Source: Anaerolineales bacterium UBA1429 (GTDB lineage Bacteria; Chloroflexota; Anaerolineae; UBA1429). Taken from it: 32,943 nucleotides of DNA. Positions 12,308-21,319 of this stretch are shown piece by piece. The DNA lies in the NCBI GenBank assembly GCA_002329325.1, contig DCTX01000051.1, positions 1-32,943 on the forward strand, read 5' to 3'. The notes under the pieces are model-generated. The model ran no database searches and was not told where the DNA came from. It saw only the letters and a program-made list of their open reading frames with translations. The position numbers and the translations under genes were made by a program. Each line of letters opens with the position of its first letter. Within the stretch, counting starts at the first letter, position 1.

Positions 12308-13531
12308 TTAGGGCGCATAGACCCAGCGCGTCACCTGGATCTGCCCCCCGTACGCATCCGGCACGTCGAGGCTCAGCGTCCCCCAGACCTGGATGACCCT
12401 GCCCGTATCTCGCAGGGCCACAAGCTCGCTGCGGATGGCGTCGTCCAGGGAATCGATCCCATAGCGCGTGCCGTTCTGATCCATCATCTGGAAATAGTCG
12501 TCGAACTGGGCTCCGGGCGGGTTGCTGACCACCACGCCCCACCACTCCTCGACCTCCTGGGTCCGAACTTGCGGGAGCGGCTGCGCAGCCTCCACCCGCG
12601 TCGCCTCGATCTGAGCGTCGCCCGCATCCATGCGCCCGCGATATAGGGCGCCCCAAATGCGGAGCAGCGTGCCGCTATCGCGATACCCCTCCGCCAGACC
12701 CCGGAGGACGGGATCGGCGAACACAATGCCATAGCATTGGCCATCATCCGCCCGCTGGAAGCAGTCGTCTATCTGCGGCCACTGGGGTGTGCTCAGCAGC
12801 GTGCCCTCCCACCCGTTGACGGGCTCGCCCATGGCAGACTGCTGATCGCCGCCCTCAAGGGCCACCGAGGCCAGCACGGCCTCGACCTGGCCGAGAAACG
12901 CCGCGGGGATGTCCACCTCCTCGTAGCCAAGCGATTCCTCTGCCTCGACCCGGACGTACAGCTCGATGTCCCTCGTGCTGGCGCTGTACCAGGCCAGTTT
13001 GGTCCGCCCATCCTGCACCAGGACGTTGCGCGACGTCTGGCGGCCCAGCAGCGTGGCCTCCCCATCCGCCAGCACCGTCCCCGGCGGCATTGCCCCGCCG
13101 ACCACTGTGGCGTCGCCGCGATCCTTGATGTGGATCAGGACGCGATAGCCGCCATCGCTGAGGACCACCAGTTGCGAGGCGGGCATGTCCGCCGAGGGCG
13201 GCGCCCCCACCCGCTCCTGCAGAACGCCCCAGCTCGAAGGATAGCCCAGGGTGAGGCCAAAGGTCTCCACCCCCAAGGTCTGCGTGGCTGGAGCCTCCTC
13301 CGCCGGCGCACTCGGCTCCTGCACCTCGATGGTCTCAGCGGGTGCGACGGTTGGCGCGAGGGTCGGGGCGACCGTTGGCGTATCGCTCGCCGGGGCGACC
13401 ACCTCTTGCCCGTCGGCCTCGCTCCGGGGCGGCACCACGGAACAGCTGCAGAGCACCAGGGCCATGGTCAGGGCCAGGGCCAACAGGGGTAACATACGAA
13501 CGCGTTCTCGATCCATGCGTGTTTGTTTCAT
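12308..13531 (-). CDS. Lipoprotein with two related C-terminal domains, unknown function
   Basis: A 407-residue protein starting at 13531 (MKQTRMDRERVRM) after GGAGGTG. A signal peptide leads to a lipobox-like L-C-S-C, so it is probably a lipid-anchored outer-surface protein. A Thr/Pro/Val/Ala linker (PTVAPTLAPTVAPAE) separates the anchor from a domain of about 150 residues (FGLTLGYPSSWGVLQE..). The last 150 residues are two related units of about 70, each with WxGxxxSxPxxxxxDDxFQ, YGI and IxxWGxLxxxxxDAxxxQIxxTR, possibly OB-like. No family named. It lies 55 bases beyond the mobile element and may belong with the nearby LAL regulator. Confidence 0.8.
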   Translation of the reverse strand: MKQTRMDRERVRMLPLLALALTMALVLCSCSVVPPRSEADGQEVVAPASDTPTVAPTLAPTVAPAETIEVQEPSAPAEEAPATQTLGVETFGLTLGYPSSWGVLQERVGAPPSADMPASQLVVLSDGGYRVLIHIKDRGDATVVGGAMPPGTVLADGEATLLGRQTSRNVLVQDGRTKLAWYSASTRDIELYVRVEAEESLGYEEVDIPAAFLGQVEAVLASVALEGGDQQSAMGEPVNGWEGTLLSTPQWPQIDDCFQRADDGQCYGIVFADPVLRGLAEGYRDSGTLLRIWGALYRGRMDAGDAQIEATRVEAAQPLPQVRTQEVEEWWGVVVSNPPGAQFDDYFQMMDQNGTRYGIDSLDDAIRSELVALRDTGRVIQVWGTLSLDVPDAYGGQIQVTRWVYAP

Positions 13532-13564
13532 CTTGCACCTCCGCATCCATTCTAGCGGTATAAC

Positions 13565-13607
13565 GGGTGAGGGCACCTCACCCTTCCGGGTGAACCCAAG
13601 GGGTGAA
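13565..13607 (-). promoter_or_regulatory. Cluster of TCACCC half-sites upstream of lipoprotein gene
   Basis: GGGTGA occurs at 13565, 13588 and 13601, and its inverse TCACCC at 13578-13583, within 43 bases. GGGTGAGG-gca-CCTCACCC (13565-13583) is a perfect 8-bp dyad. A TAGAAT -10-like box follows toward the lipoprotein start. This may be an operator cluster; which protein binds is unknown. Confidence 0.4.
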
Positions 13608-13650
13608 TTCGGCTCTCAACGGGGATCTCGCCGCAGGCCCAGGCGGAGCG

Positions 13651-16329
13651 CTACAGCAGGCCCAGCTCGCGCGCGCGGCTGACCGCCTGTACCCGGCTGG
13701 TGACGCCGAGCTTGCCATACACGCCGCGCAGGTGGGTCTTGATCGTGTTCACCGAGAGGAACAGCTCGCGGCCGATCTCGGCGTTGCTGAGGCCCGCCGC
13801 CAGCAGCCGGAGCACATCCTGCTCGCGGCCGGTGAGCGCCTCCGGCAATCTTCCGGCGGCAGGCGGGCGATTCGCCCCTGTGGGCAACGCCAGCTCCAGC
13901 GCCTGCAACATCTGGGGCGCCCGCCCGGCGCGGGCGAGCTCGCGCAGCAGGTCGCCGATGGCCTCGCGCCGCTGCGCAAAGGGCTGCAGGTAGGCCTCGT
14001 CGGCGGCCAGATCCCGGGCCCGCCCCAGGGTTGCGGCGGCCAGCGCCCCCTGGCCCTCGAGCTTGTGGGCCAGGGCAAGCTCGACGAGCACGTCCACCAG
14101 GCGACCCGTATGCCCGCGGGCCTCGCATGCCCGGGCCAGCTCCTGCAGGATCGCCAGGGCGCTGGTGAGCGCATCGGGGGCCATGGCGTGGGCCGCCAGC
14201 AGCGCCCTGGCCTGGGCCAGGCCCTCCCACTCGGCGCCATAGCTGCCCACGGTCTCGCCGCAGGACGGACGGTCCTGCGCCCAGCGCAACGCCGCGGCGA
14301 GCTCGCCGCGGGCGAGCCACGCGCTCACCCGCACGTACTGCCAATCGGCGAGGACATTGGCATAGGGGGGGTAGCTGCGCATGCTGGCCTCGGCCTCATG
14401 CAGGGCTCGCTCCGCCGCCTCATCCTCACCCATTGCCAGATGCACCTGGGCGAAGACGATGGCAGGGCTGGCATCTTGGGGCGCCCCCCGCGATGAGGCG
14501 CTCACCTTCTCGCACGCCCTTCGGGCCGCTGGCAGGGCCCGCTCGACCTGGCCGCGCCCCAAAAAGACCCGGGCGAGGGAGGCGCATGCGGCCGCCTCGT
14601 ACACGCCGCTGGCGCCCTTCTGCAGGATGAGAGCCAGGGCGCTCTCATAGTGTGCCTCCGCCTCGGCGAGTTGGCCCCGCCAGAAAGCGATGTGGCCCAG
14701 GCCAAGCCGCATCAAGATCTCGTGGGCGGGACGCTCCAGGGCGCGAGCCTGGCGCAACACCTCGCCCCACAGGCGCTCGGCCTCGTCCAGTTGCCCCTGC
14801 AAGAAGAACACATCCCCCGCCAAAGTGGTGACAAAGAGCCGCAGCGGGCTCCGCTCCGGCAGGTGGGCTCGGGCAGCCTCGGCCAGTCGCAGGGTGCCGG
14901 GCAGGTCGCCCTGCTTTTCGGCGATCCAGGCCGCGGCGCCGGTCAGCAGGCCGTCCAGCAGATCGGCCTCGCCTGGGGCGTCCCCCGCACCAGCGCTGCT
15001 CGCCCGCGCGGCCCCCAGAGCGTGGCGTGCGCCTGCCAGGTCCCCCTGCTGGATGAGCGCGAACGTTCGGCCGATGCCCAGCCACGGGTTGGCGGCGACC
15101 AGGGCCGGCGGCAGGCGCCGGAGCCAATCGCGCAGCGTAACTCGCTCGTCGAAAACCACCATCGAGCGCACCACGTCGGCGACCAGGGCCGCGGCCAGGG
15201 CCTCGTCGCCCGCGGCCAAGGCGTACTCGATGGCGTCGACGGGCAGCTCGTTTCGGGCGCACCAGCGGGCCGCCTGGGCGCGCAGCCCGTCCGGGAGCGC
15301 GGGATCGCGCCGGGCCAGTTGCTGCCGCAGGCTATCGGCGAACAGGGCGTGGTAACGATAGCAGCGGTGGGCATCGTCCAGAGGTTCCAGGAACAGGTTC
15401 TGCCGGTACAGGCGCTCGAGGAGTTCGTGGGCATCGGCAAAGCCGGTGATCTCCTGGCACAACGGCGCCGTCAACCTGTCCAGGATCGCGGTGCGCACGA
15501 GGAACTCTTGCACACGCTCCGGCTGGCCCGCCAGGATCTGCTCGGTGAGGTACTCGGCGACGAACCGATGCTCCCCGGTAAAGCCCAGGGCCGCGGCCTC
15601 GGCGCCGGGCCTGCCCTGCAGCGAGAGGGCGGCCAATTGCAGGCCGGCCACCCAGCCCTCCGTGCGCTCCTCCAGGGCGGAGAGAGCTGAGGGCGAGAGG
15701 TCCAGCCCCATCGTATCGCCAAAGAAGCGCGCCGTCTCCTCGGGGCCAAAGCGCAGGTCGGGCGCGCGCAACTCGAGCAGTTGGCCCCGGGCCCGATGCG
15801 CGGCCAGGGGCAGCGGGGGATCGGCCCGGGTGAGCAGGGCCAGGTGCAGGTTGGGCGGGGCATGCTCCAGGAGGAAGGCGAGCATCTCCAGCGCAGCCGG
15901 CTCGTGCAACAGGTGCACGTCGTCCAGCACACAGACCACCTGATAGGCGGCGACAGCCAGGCTGTTCAGGCGATCCGCTAGGCGCGCCCGGAGCCAGGAG
16001 GCGTCGCTGCCGGTGGGCGCCCCCGACCACGGCTCGGCGACCGCCTCCAGTTCGGTCGTCTGGAAGGCAGCGACCAGATAGGAGACCAGCGTCAGCGGAT
16101 CGTTGTCGCTCGCATCCAGTGAGACCCATGCGAAGCGCAGGGCATCCTGGGCGGATCCCCTTTCGTGGGCCCACTGGGCCATGAGGCTGCTCTTGCCATA
16201 GCCCGCGGGCGAGGAGAGCAGGATGAGCGTGCGATCGAGGGCCCCATCCAGGCGCGCCATCAGCCCTTCACGGCGGACCGCGCCTGGCCGCTGCGGCGGG
16301 ATATGGAGCTTGGTCAGCAGCAGCGTCAT
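13651..16329 (-). CDS. LuxR-family ATP-dependent regulator (LAL/MalT type)
   Basis: An 892-residue regulator of the STAND class. The N-terminus MTLLLTKLHIPPQRPGAVRRE is typical. Walker A SSPAGYGKSS is at about 39-48, followed by the NTPase with VCVLDDVHLLHEPAAL as Walker B. The middle 400 residues are TPR-like helical repeats (GLGHIAFWRGQLAEAEAHYESAL). The C-terminus is a LuxR helix-turn-helix (LTGREQDVLRLLAAGLSNAEIGRELFLSVNTIKTHLRGVYGKLGV). In MalT the NTPase/TPR part senses an inducer and forms oligomers; the inducer here is unknown. It lies between a lipoprotein and an alcohol dehydrogenase gene on the same strand. Full length for the family. Confidence 0.93.
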   Translation of the reverse strand: MTLLLTKLHIPPQRPGAVRREGLMARLDGALDRTLILLSSPAGYGKSSLMAQWAHERGSAQDALRFAWVSLDASDNDPLTLVSYLVAAFQTTELEAVAEPWSGAPTGSDASWLRARLADRLNSLAVAAYQVVCVLDDVHLLHEPAALEMLAFLLEHAPPNLHLALLTRADPPLPLAAHRARGQLLELRAPDLRFGPEETARFFGDTMGLDLSPSALSALEERTEGWVAGLQLAALSLQGRPGAEAAALGFTGEHRFVAEYLTEQILAGQPERVQEFLVRTAILDRLTAPLCQEITGFADAHELLERLYRQNLFLEPLDDAHRCYRYHALFADSLRQQLARRDPALPDGLRAQAARWCARNELPVDAIEYALAAGDEALAAALVADVVRSMVVFDERVTLRDWLRRLPPALVAANPWLGIGRTFALIQQGDLAGARHALGAARASSAGAGDAPGEADLLDGLLTGAAAWIAEKQGDLPGTLRLAEAARAHLPERSPLRLFVTTLAGDVFFLQGQLDEAERLWGEVLRQARALERPAHEILMRLGLGHIAFWRGQLAEAEAHYESALALILQKGASGVYEAAACASLARVFLGRGQVERALPAARRACEKVSASSRGAPQDASPAIVFAQVHLAMGEDEAAERALHEAEASMRSYPPYANVLADWQYVRVSAWLARGELAAALRWAQDRPSCGETVGSYGAEWEGLAQARALLAAHAMAPDALTSALAILQELARACEARGHTGRLVDVLVELALAHKLEGQGALAAATLGRARDLAADEAYLQPFAQRREAIGDLLRELARAGRAPQMLQALELALPTGANRPPAAGRLPEALTGREQDVLRLLAAGLSNAEIGRELFLSVNTIKTHLRGVYGKLGVTSRVQAVSRARELGLL

Positions 16330-16412
16330 GCTCTCCGCACCTTTGCGTTATGGTAGCGGCGTCCTCGCCCGGCGACCGGGGCTTGCCCCGGCAGGGCGCG
16401 GGGTCCCCCTCC

Positions 16413-17420
16413 CTACGACAGGGGCGACACCATCACCTTGACCGTGTCGCCAGAGAGGAAGGCATCATAGGCCGCGCGCAGCTCGGCCAGCGGGAAGCGG
16501 TGGCTGGCCAGGGGCTCGACGCGCAACGTGCCATCCAGGATGAGTTGCTGGTTCTCATGGAATTCGGGGATGGTAAAGTAGAACGAGCGGATCAGGTGGA
16601 TATCGTTGATCATCCACTCGGACTTGGGCCGCTCCAGCTCCACCTGCCCCCAGTACTCGCCCACCAGGCTGATGGCGCCGCCCGGCTTGACCAGATCGAA
16701 GGACTGCCAGATGGTGGGCAGCGATCCCACCGCCTCCACCACCAGGTCCACGCCGTAGGGTTGCGCCGCCCGGATGCGCGCCGCCACATCCTCGCTGCCT
16801 GCGTTGATGGGGATGGCCTCATAGCTCTCGGCGATGCCCAACCGGTAGGACGAGAGCTCCGAGACATACACCTCTGGTACGCCCATGGCGCTCAGGTAGG
16901 CGATGGCGCCCATGCCCACCGGCCCGGCGCCGATGACCAGGGCGCTCTGGGCCGACTCACAGTCGGCCAGGCGCAGGCCGTGGCTGGAGGTGCCGATGGT
17001 ATCCAGCAGCAACACCCCCTGCTCAAAGGAGAGCCTGTCATCCAGCCGCAGGGCGTTGCGATCGGGGATGATCATGTACTCGGCATAGCCGCCATCGGTG
17101 GCCCAGCCCAGCAGCCCCTTCTTGTGGGGGCAGAGGTTGCCCCGCCCGGCCTGGCAGTAGACGCACTCGCCGCAGTGGCGAGGGATGTACACCGCCACGC
17201 GAGCGCCCACAGGCGTCTCGCAGCCCTCGGTGGCCTCGACCACGGTGCCCGCCACCTCGTGGCCGGGGATGTGCCCGAATCCGCCCCGCAGGATCTTGCG
17301 GTCGGACCCGCAGACACCGTTGGCGGCCACCTGTATCAACAGCTCCCCCGGCTGCGGCGCCGGACGCGGCACATCGCACAGCTCGATCACCCCATCGCCC
17401 CGGAAAAAGGCAGCTCGCAT
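16413..17420 (-). CDS. Zinc-dependent medium-chain alcohol/polyol dehydrogenase
   Basis: A 335-residue NAD(P)-dependent oxidoreductase of the MDR family, closest in style to sorbitol/threonine-type dehydrogenases. Catalytic zinc ligands are C37 (GVCGSD) and H54/E55 (GHE). The structural zinc lobe is C83, C86, C89 and C97. The Rossmann fold has GAGPVG at 164-169. It starts at 17420 with GGAGG upstream. The substrate is not readable: the family oxidises polyols, sugars or amino-acid alcohols. It lies between the LAL regulator and the GTPase pair, with 83- and 79-base gaps, so it may be its own unit. Confidence 0.9.
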   Translation of the reverse strand: MRAAFFRGDGVIELCDVPRPAPQPGELLIQVAANGVCGSDRKILRGGFGHIPGHEVAGTVVEATEGCETPVGARVAVYIPRHCGECVYCQAGRGNLCPHKKGLLGWATDGGYAEYMIIPDRNALRLDDRLSFEQGVLLLDTIGTSSHGLRLADCESAQSALVIGAGPVGMGAIAYLSAMGVPEVYVSELSSYRLGIAESYEAIPINAGSEDVAARIRAAQPYGVDLVVEAVGSLPTIWQSFDLVKPGGAISLVGEYWGQVELERPKSEWMINDIHLIRSFYFTIPEFHENQQLILDGTLRVEPLASHRFPLAELRAAYDAFLSGDTVKVMVSPLS

Positions 17421-17499
17421 GAACCCGTTCCTCCCTCGACATGTGATCTATCTGAGACCCCCTATGGGGGTAGCTCCACATTTGGTCGCGCCGCGCGGC

Positions 17500-19227
17500 C
17501 TACCGTCGCCCCCGCAGCTCGCGCGTGACCTGCAACTGGTTCGCCCAGGGCGCCAGCAGCTCCTCCGCCAGAGCGCGCCCCAACTCCCTGTGCAGGCCGC
17601 CGCGCCGCAGGCGGCGGATGCTCACCGAAACGATCGCCTGCAGCAGAACATAGGCCAGCGCCCACACGGCGCCCACCGCCATCGCCCCGTTCTGAAAGTA
17701 GGCCGAGGGCAGATACGTGCGCCGCACAAAGGCGACCACGGCCTCGACGCCGATCCAGCCCACCATGCCCAAGACGGGCAGGTTCAGCAGCGCCTGGATC
17801 GGCCAGGCGGACAGCCGCTCGGCCAGCAGGGCGAGCCTCTCGCCATAATGGGACGCGCTTCGGGCTGCCATTTGTTCCAGGGCCGCGTCCAGCCGGGCCT
17901 GCCAGGCGGCGGCATCCCTGGCGCGGGGGCCAAACCCCGCCGCCACCAGCAGGTCCGCCGCGGGGGGCCAGCCCGCCAGCAGGACATGGGTCACCTCGGC
18001 GGATGGAAAGCCGGCGGCCAGCTCCTGCTCAGAGGGCTGCGCGGGCGCCGCCTCGCGCGAGAGGAGCGAGGGCGCCCGGCGGCCCAGGCGCGCCACAAAG
18101 GAGGCCGCCCGCAGCACCAGCGCCCACAGACCCACCAGCCAGCCCACCGGCCCCCACCAGCGTGGCCCGAGCATGCCATAGAGGCTGGCGCCCAGATCCA
18201 GGCCGCGCACGCCCGCCATCGGCCCCGGCATGGAGCGGTGGGCCGTCTCGGCCAGCTGCCGAGAGAGCTCGTCCAGCGCCTCTTGGGCGCGAGCGCGCGG
18301 CGCCGCCGTGGCGTCCAGGGCGCGCTGCACCTGGTCCTCGAACAGGGCGTAGAGGCGTTGGGCTCGCCCCGTCCGCCGGTCGATCACCTGGCTTCCGCGA
18401 TTCAGCGTCTCAAAGATCAGGCGCTCCAGCTCGGCGAACTCGTTCAGATCGGTGAGGGGCGTCTCGTCGTCGGGAAAGTAAGGCTGGGGGCCGCTGCGCT
18501 TGGCCGAGATGCGGTAGATGCGCTCGGGCTGCAGATCCCACTCGGTGTGCAGGGCCCGCCGAAAGTCCGCCGTCACCTCTTCCACCTCACCGAGGGGGAC
18601 GCGGTCCACCATGTTGAGCACGGGGATCACATTCTCCCGAGGCAGGCGCTGCACAAAGGGGCGCAGAAAGGTCAGGTTGTCGTGCAGGCGGGGGTTCTGG
18701 GCCGGAAAGACGGCCAGGATCACATCGGCCACTTCGAGTACGCGGCGCAGGATGGCCTGGTTCTCGGGGAGGGTGTTCGTGTCGGGCGTATCCAGGAGCG
18801 TCAGGTAGTCCAGGGCCTCGCCGCGGCTCGAGGTATCCACCTGCATCTCCAGGCCCCCCAGGGCCTCGGCCAGAGGCCGGGCCGCCTGAGGATCGCCCAC
18901 AAAGGCCATCACCTGACGGGTGGTGGGGCGCTCTAGCCCGGTCTGGGATAGCTCGGCCCCCGCCAGGGCGTTCAGCAGGGTGGACTTGCCTGCCCCCGAA
19001 GGCCCCACGACGGCCACCACCAGCCGGGTATCCCAGGAATCGCGGATCCGCTGCAGGCGCCCTCGCAGCCAGGCCGCCTGGGCCAGCAGCACCGCGCCGG
19101 GCTGCCAATCCGGCGCCCCCTGGAGCTGCGCCTCCAGGCCATCCAGCCCCGCCTCGATCTCGGCCAGGGCGGCCACATGCTCCAGCTCCCACACATCCCT
19201 CTCCAGGCGCGCTGGCTTGTCGTTCAT
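17500..19227 (-). CDS. Dynamin-like membrane GTPase, second of pair
   Basis: A 575-residue GTPase starting at 19227 (MNDKPARLERDVWELEH); the ATG overlaps the upstream stop by four bases (ATGA). Motifs are G1 GPSGAGKS (75-82), a Thr-rich switch ERPTTRQ, G3 DTPD (146-149) and a G4-like NMVD (205-208, in place of NKxD). The C-terminal half has three hydrophobic segments (WWGPVGWLVGLWALVL, PVLGMVGWIGVEAVVAFV, AMAVGAVWALAYVLLQAIVSV) within helical sequence, as in bacterial dynamin-like proteins that bind membranes. Adjacent dynamin-like pairs are known in bacteria and may act as hetero-oligomers in membrane remodelling or defence. Role here unproven. Confidence 0.8.
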   Translation of the reverse strand: MNDKPARLERDVWELEHVAALAEIEAGLDGLEAQLQGAPDWQPGAVLLAQAAWLRGRLQRIRDSWDTRLVVAVVGPSGAGKSTLLNALAGAELSQTGLERPTTRQVMAFVGDPQAARPLAEALGGLEMQVDTSSRGEALDYLTLLDTPDTNTLPENQAILRRVLEVADVILAVFPAQNPRLHDNLTFLRPFVQRLPRENVIPVLNMVDRVPLGEVEEVTADFRRALHTEWDLQPERIYRISAKRSGPQPYFPDDETPLTDLNEFAELERLIFETLNRGSQVIDRRTGRAQRLYALFEDQVQRALDATAAPRARAQEALDELSRQLAETAHRSMPGPMAGVRGLDLGASLYGMLGPRWWGPVGWLVGLWALVLRAASFVARLGRRAPSLLSREAAPAQPSEQELAAGFPSAEVTHVLLAGWPPAADLLVAAGFGPRARDAAAWQARLDAALEQMAARSASHYGERLALLAERLSAWPIQALLNLPVLGMVGWIGVEAVVAFVRRTYLPSAYFQNGAMAVGAVWALAYVLLQAIVSVSIRRLRRGGLHRELGRALAEELLAPWANQLQVTRELRGRR

Positions 19228-21215
19228 GGCGTCACCCCCAGGCCATCGAGGGCCCCGGCCACGCGGGCGAAGCGCGGATCGTCCTCGCGGGGGGCCGCCT
19301 GCAGCGCCTGGCACAGCTCGCCGCAGATCGCCTGCCGAAAGAGGGCGACCACCGCCTCGATGCGCTGCGCCAGCCAGAGCTCGAACACCGGCTTGAGCAT
19401 CGCCTCCAGTTGGCGGCGATCCTGATCGCTCAGGCCCGCCGAGGCGGGGATCGAGACCAACGCCCACAGATCGTTCAAGCCCAAGACCCCCTCCAGGTGG
19501 ATGAACAGCCCGCTGCCGGCCACGGGGTTGGCCGTCAGCAGGGTATAGGTCACGCCCAGAAGCGGGGGCAGGGCGCTGAGGGAGGCGAACAGCGTCTCGC
19601 GCATGCGCTGGCCCAGGCCCATGTCCTGGCGGAAGCGCAGCACCGCCTGGCGCAGCTCGCGCTCGATGCCCGCCGGCAACCCCACCAGGCCGGGAGCAGC
19701 CCCCTCCAGTTGGGCCGTGACGGCGGCCCAGTCGCGCTCCAGCAGCCTGGCGTGCTGCGCCTGGGCCAGGGCGGGCGTCGGAATATGCAGGTTAAAGAGC
19801 CCGCGCCCCAGCGGCTCCACGCTCACCACCCCAGGGGCGCCGCCGCGCCGCAGCCAGGCCTGGGCCCGCTCCAGCAGCGGCTCGCGCGCCCGCACCTGGA
19901 CCACCAGGGAGCCCTCCAAGAGCCGGTTGCGCAGGGCATTGGCCGCCAGCAACAGATCCTGGCCGACGCAAGACTCCAGGTCCTCGGGGGCCGGCTCGGC
20001 CTCGCGTAGCTTGAGCCACTCGGCTGCCTTGTGCCCCACGGCCCGCACCGCGCGCAGCGGCGCGCCGACGATGCGGCCCGTCTGGCGCAGAGCCCGCACC
20101 AGGGGCGGGCTGGTCTCCATGAACAGGCGCGTGGTGAGGGTGAGGGCCTCGTTGGCGGGGAACGATGTCAATGCCTTGAGCGCCTCCTGGGCCATGGCGT
20201 GATCCAGGGCCTCCCGGTAGAGGGCCGCCTGCGCCGCCGCCTGCAGGGCGCGCTGGTGATCGGCGCCCGCCTCGCGGCGGATGCTGCGCAGGTCGCTGGC
20301 CAGGACGTGGCGCTTGACCCGGGCCACATCCAGCGACAGGAGCAGCTCGGGGAGCGCCCGCCCCCTGGTCATGGGGCCCAAGGGGATCAGGGTAGGCGCG
20401 GCGCGGCCCTCGGCCACCCGGTCGGATTCGTGCATCCGATAGACGCCGATCACCTCGGGCGGAAAGGCATCCTCGCTGCCGCCAGCGTACAGCCTGCGCG
20501 CCACCACCCGGCAGTTCTCCAGCGCCTCCTGGTCGCTGGCCACGCGAGAGATGCGGTACACCAGGATCGTCGGGCGCCCGCCGATGCCCCCCACGATATC
20601 GGCCATGAAATCGGTATTGGCCAGGTTGCTGTAGACGGCATTGGTAAAGAGATAGATGATCACCTCGGCGGTGCGCAACAGGGGCTCGGCGCGGCCCCGG
20701 TTCACCAGCCTGCCCTGCTCGCCCGTGTCAAAGTCGGGCGTGTCGATCAGGAGGAGATTGGGCGAGATCTCGGGCGAGGTGGCATAGAGGGGCGGGCCCG
20801 CCGTCGCCATCTGTTCGGCTTGCTGCCAGGGCACGGGAGGCTGCGGCAGGCGGTGCAGCAGCCGGGCGGCGATCTCCTGGCTCGCCAGCACCCGGGGATG
20901 GCCGACCAGCAGCGCCCGCGACGTCAGCCCCGCCCGAAAGGCCACCTGCGACAGGTACCGCCCGGCCAGGGCGTTCACCAGAGTGGATTTGCCTGTGCTG
21001 CCCCCGCCGCAGACTGCGGCCAGCAGGACGGGGACATCGAACGCCAGCGCCGGGAGCACGTTGCGCTCTAGCGTCTGCAGCCAGGCTCCCTCGGGCCCCG
21101 CCCCCAGGGTCTCGGAGAGCAGGCCCGGCAGGACGTGCTGCAACGTCTGCACGTGTCCCTGGAGCGCGAGATAGGCCCTTTCTTCCATGGAGTGAATATA
21201 GACGCCGAGGGGCAT
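19224..21215 (-). CDS. Dynamin-like GTPase lacking a clear G4 motif, first of pair
   Basis: A 663-residue protein. The start could be 21215 (MPLGVYIHSMEERA) or the Met at 21188; neither has a strong ribosome site. G1 is GGGSTGKS (70-77), G3 DTPDFDTG (158-165). Where NKxD is expected there is YRISRVASD, so guanine specificity may be lost or altered. A long helical region and a hydrophobic stretch near 540-600 (LSALPPLLGVTYTLLTANPVAGSGLF) suggest membrane contact. It is coupled to the second GTPase by a four-base overlap, so the two proteins are probably made in fixed ratio and act together. The family is inferred from layout; exact subfamily unknown. Confidence 0.75.
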   Translation of the reverse strand: MPLGVYIHSMEERAYLALQGHVQTLQHVLPGLLSETLGAGPEGAWLQTLERNVLPALAFDVPVLLAAVCGGGSTGKSTLVNALAGRYLSQVAFRAGLTSRALLVGHPRVLASQEIAARLLHRLPQPPVPWQQAEQMATAGPPLYATSPEISPNLLLIDTPDFDTGEQGRLVNRGRAEPLLRTAEVIIYLFTNAVYSNLANTDFMADIVGGIGGRPTILVYRISRVASDQEALENCRVVARRLYAGGSEDAFPPEVIGVYRMHESDRVAEGRAAPTLIPLGPMTRGRALPELLLSLDVARVKRHVLASDLRSIRREAGADHQRALQAAAQAALYREALDHAMAQEALKALTSFPANEALTLTTRLFMETSPPLVRALRQTGRIVGAPLRAVRAVGHKAAEWLKLREAEPAPEDLESCVGQDLLLAANALRNRLLEGSLVVQVRAREPLLERAQAWLRRGGAPGVVSVEPLGRGLFNLHIPTPALAQAQHARLLERDWAAVTAQLEGAAPGLVGLPAGIERELRQAVLRFRQDMGLGQRMRETLFASLSALPPLLGVTYTLLTANPVAGSGLFIHLEGVLGLNDLWALVSIPASAGLSDQDRRQLEAMLKPVFELWLAQRIEAVVALFRQAICGELCQALQAAPREDDPRFARVAGALDGLGVTP

Positions 21216-21269
21216 TCTGGCAAAGCAGATCTACACACATCCCGGCGACCGGCGCACTCCCGGGAACGC

Positions 21270-21300
21270 AAAACGGCACAGGGAAGACCCTGTGCCGTTT
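21270..21300 (-). terminator. Intrinsic terminator of the RRM protein gene
   Basis: A perfect 13-bp stem (AAACGGCACAGGG with CCCTGTGCCGTTT) around a 4-base loop, 19 bases after the RRM stop; four Ts follow on the minus strand. It separates this gene from the GTPase pair. Confidence 0.8.
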
Positions 21301-21319
21301 GCTGTGCGTGTGCCTGGAT

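Noticed and set aside
16376..16391. CCGGGG-cttg-CCCCGG hairpin between the LAL regulator and ADH
   Set aside because: Short stem and no T run; may be chance at this base composition.
17457..17471. Small hairpin ACCCCC-tat-GGGGGT between ADH and GTPase genes
   Set aside because: Six base pairs without a T run; too weak to call a terminator in GC-rich DNA.
17185..18936. 583-residue plus-strand open frame
   Set aside because: Covers the GTPase gene in antisense; no motifs, Gln/Gly/Arg-rich.
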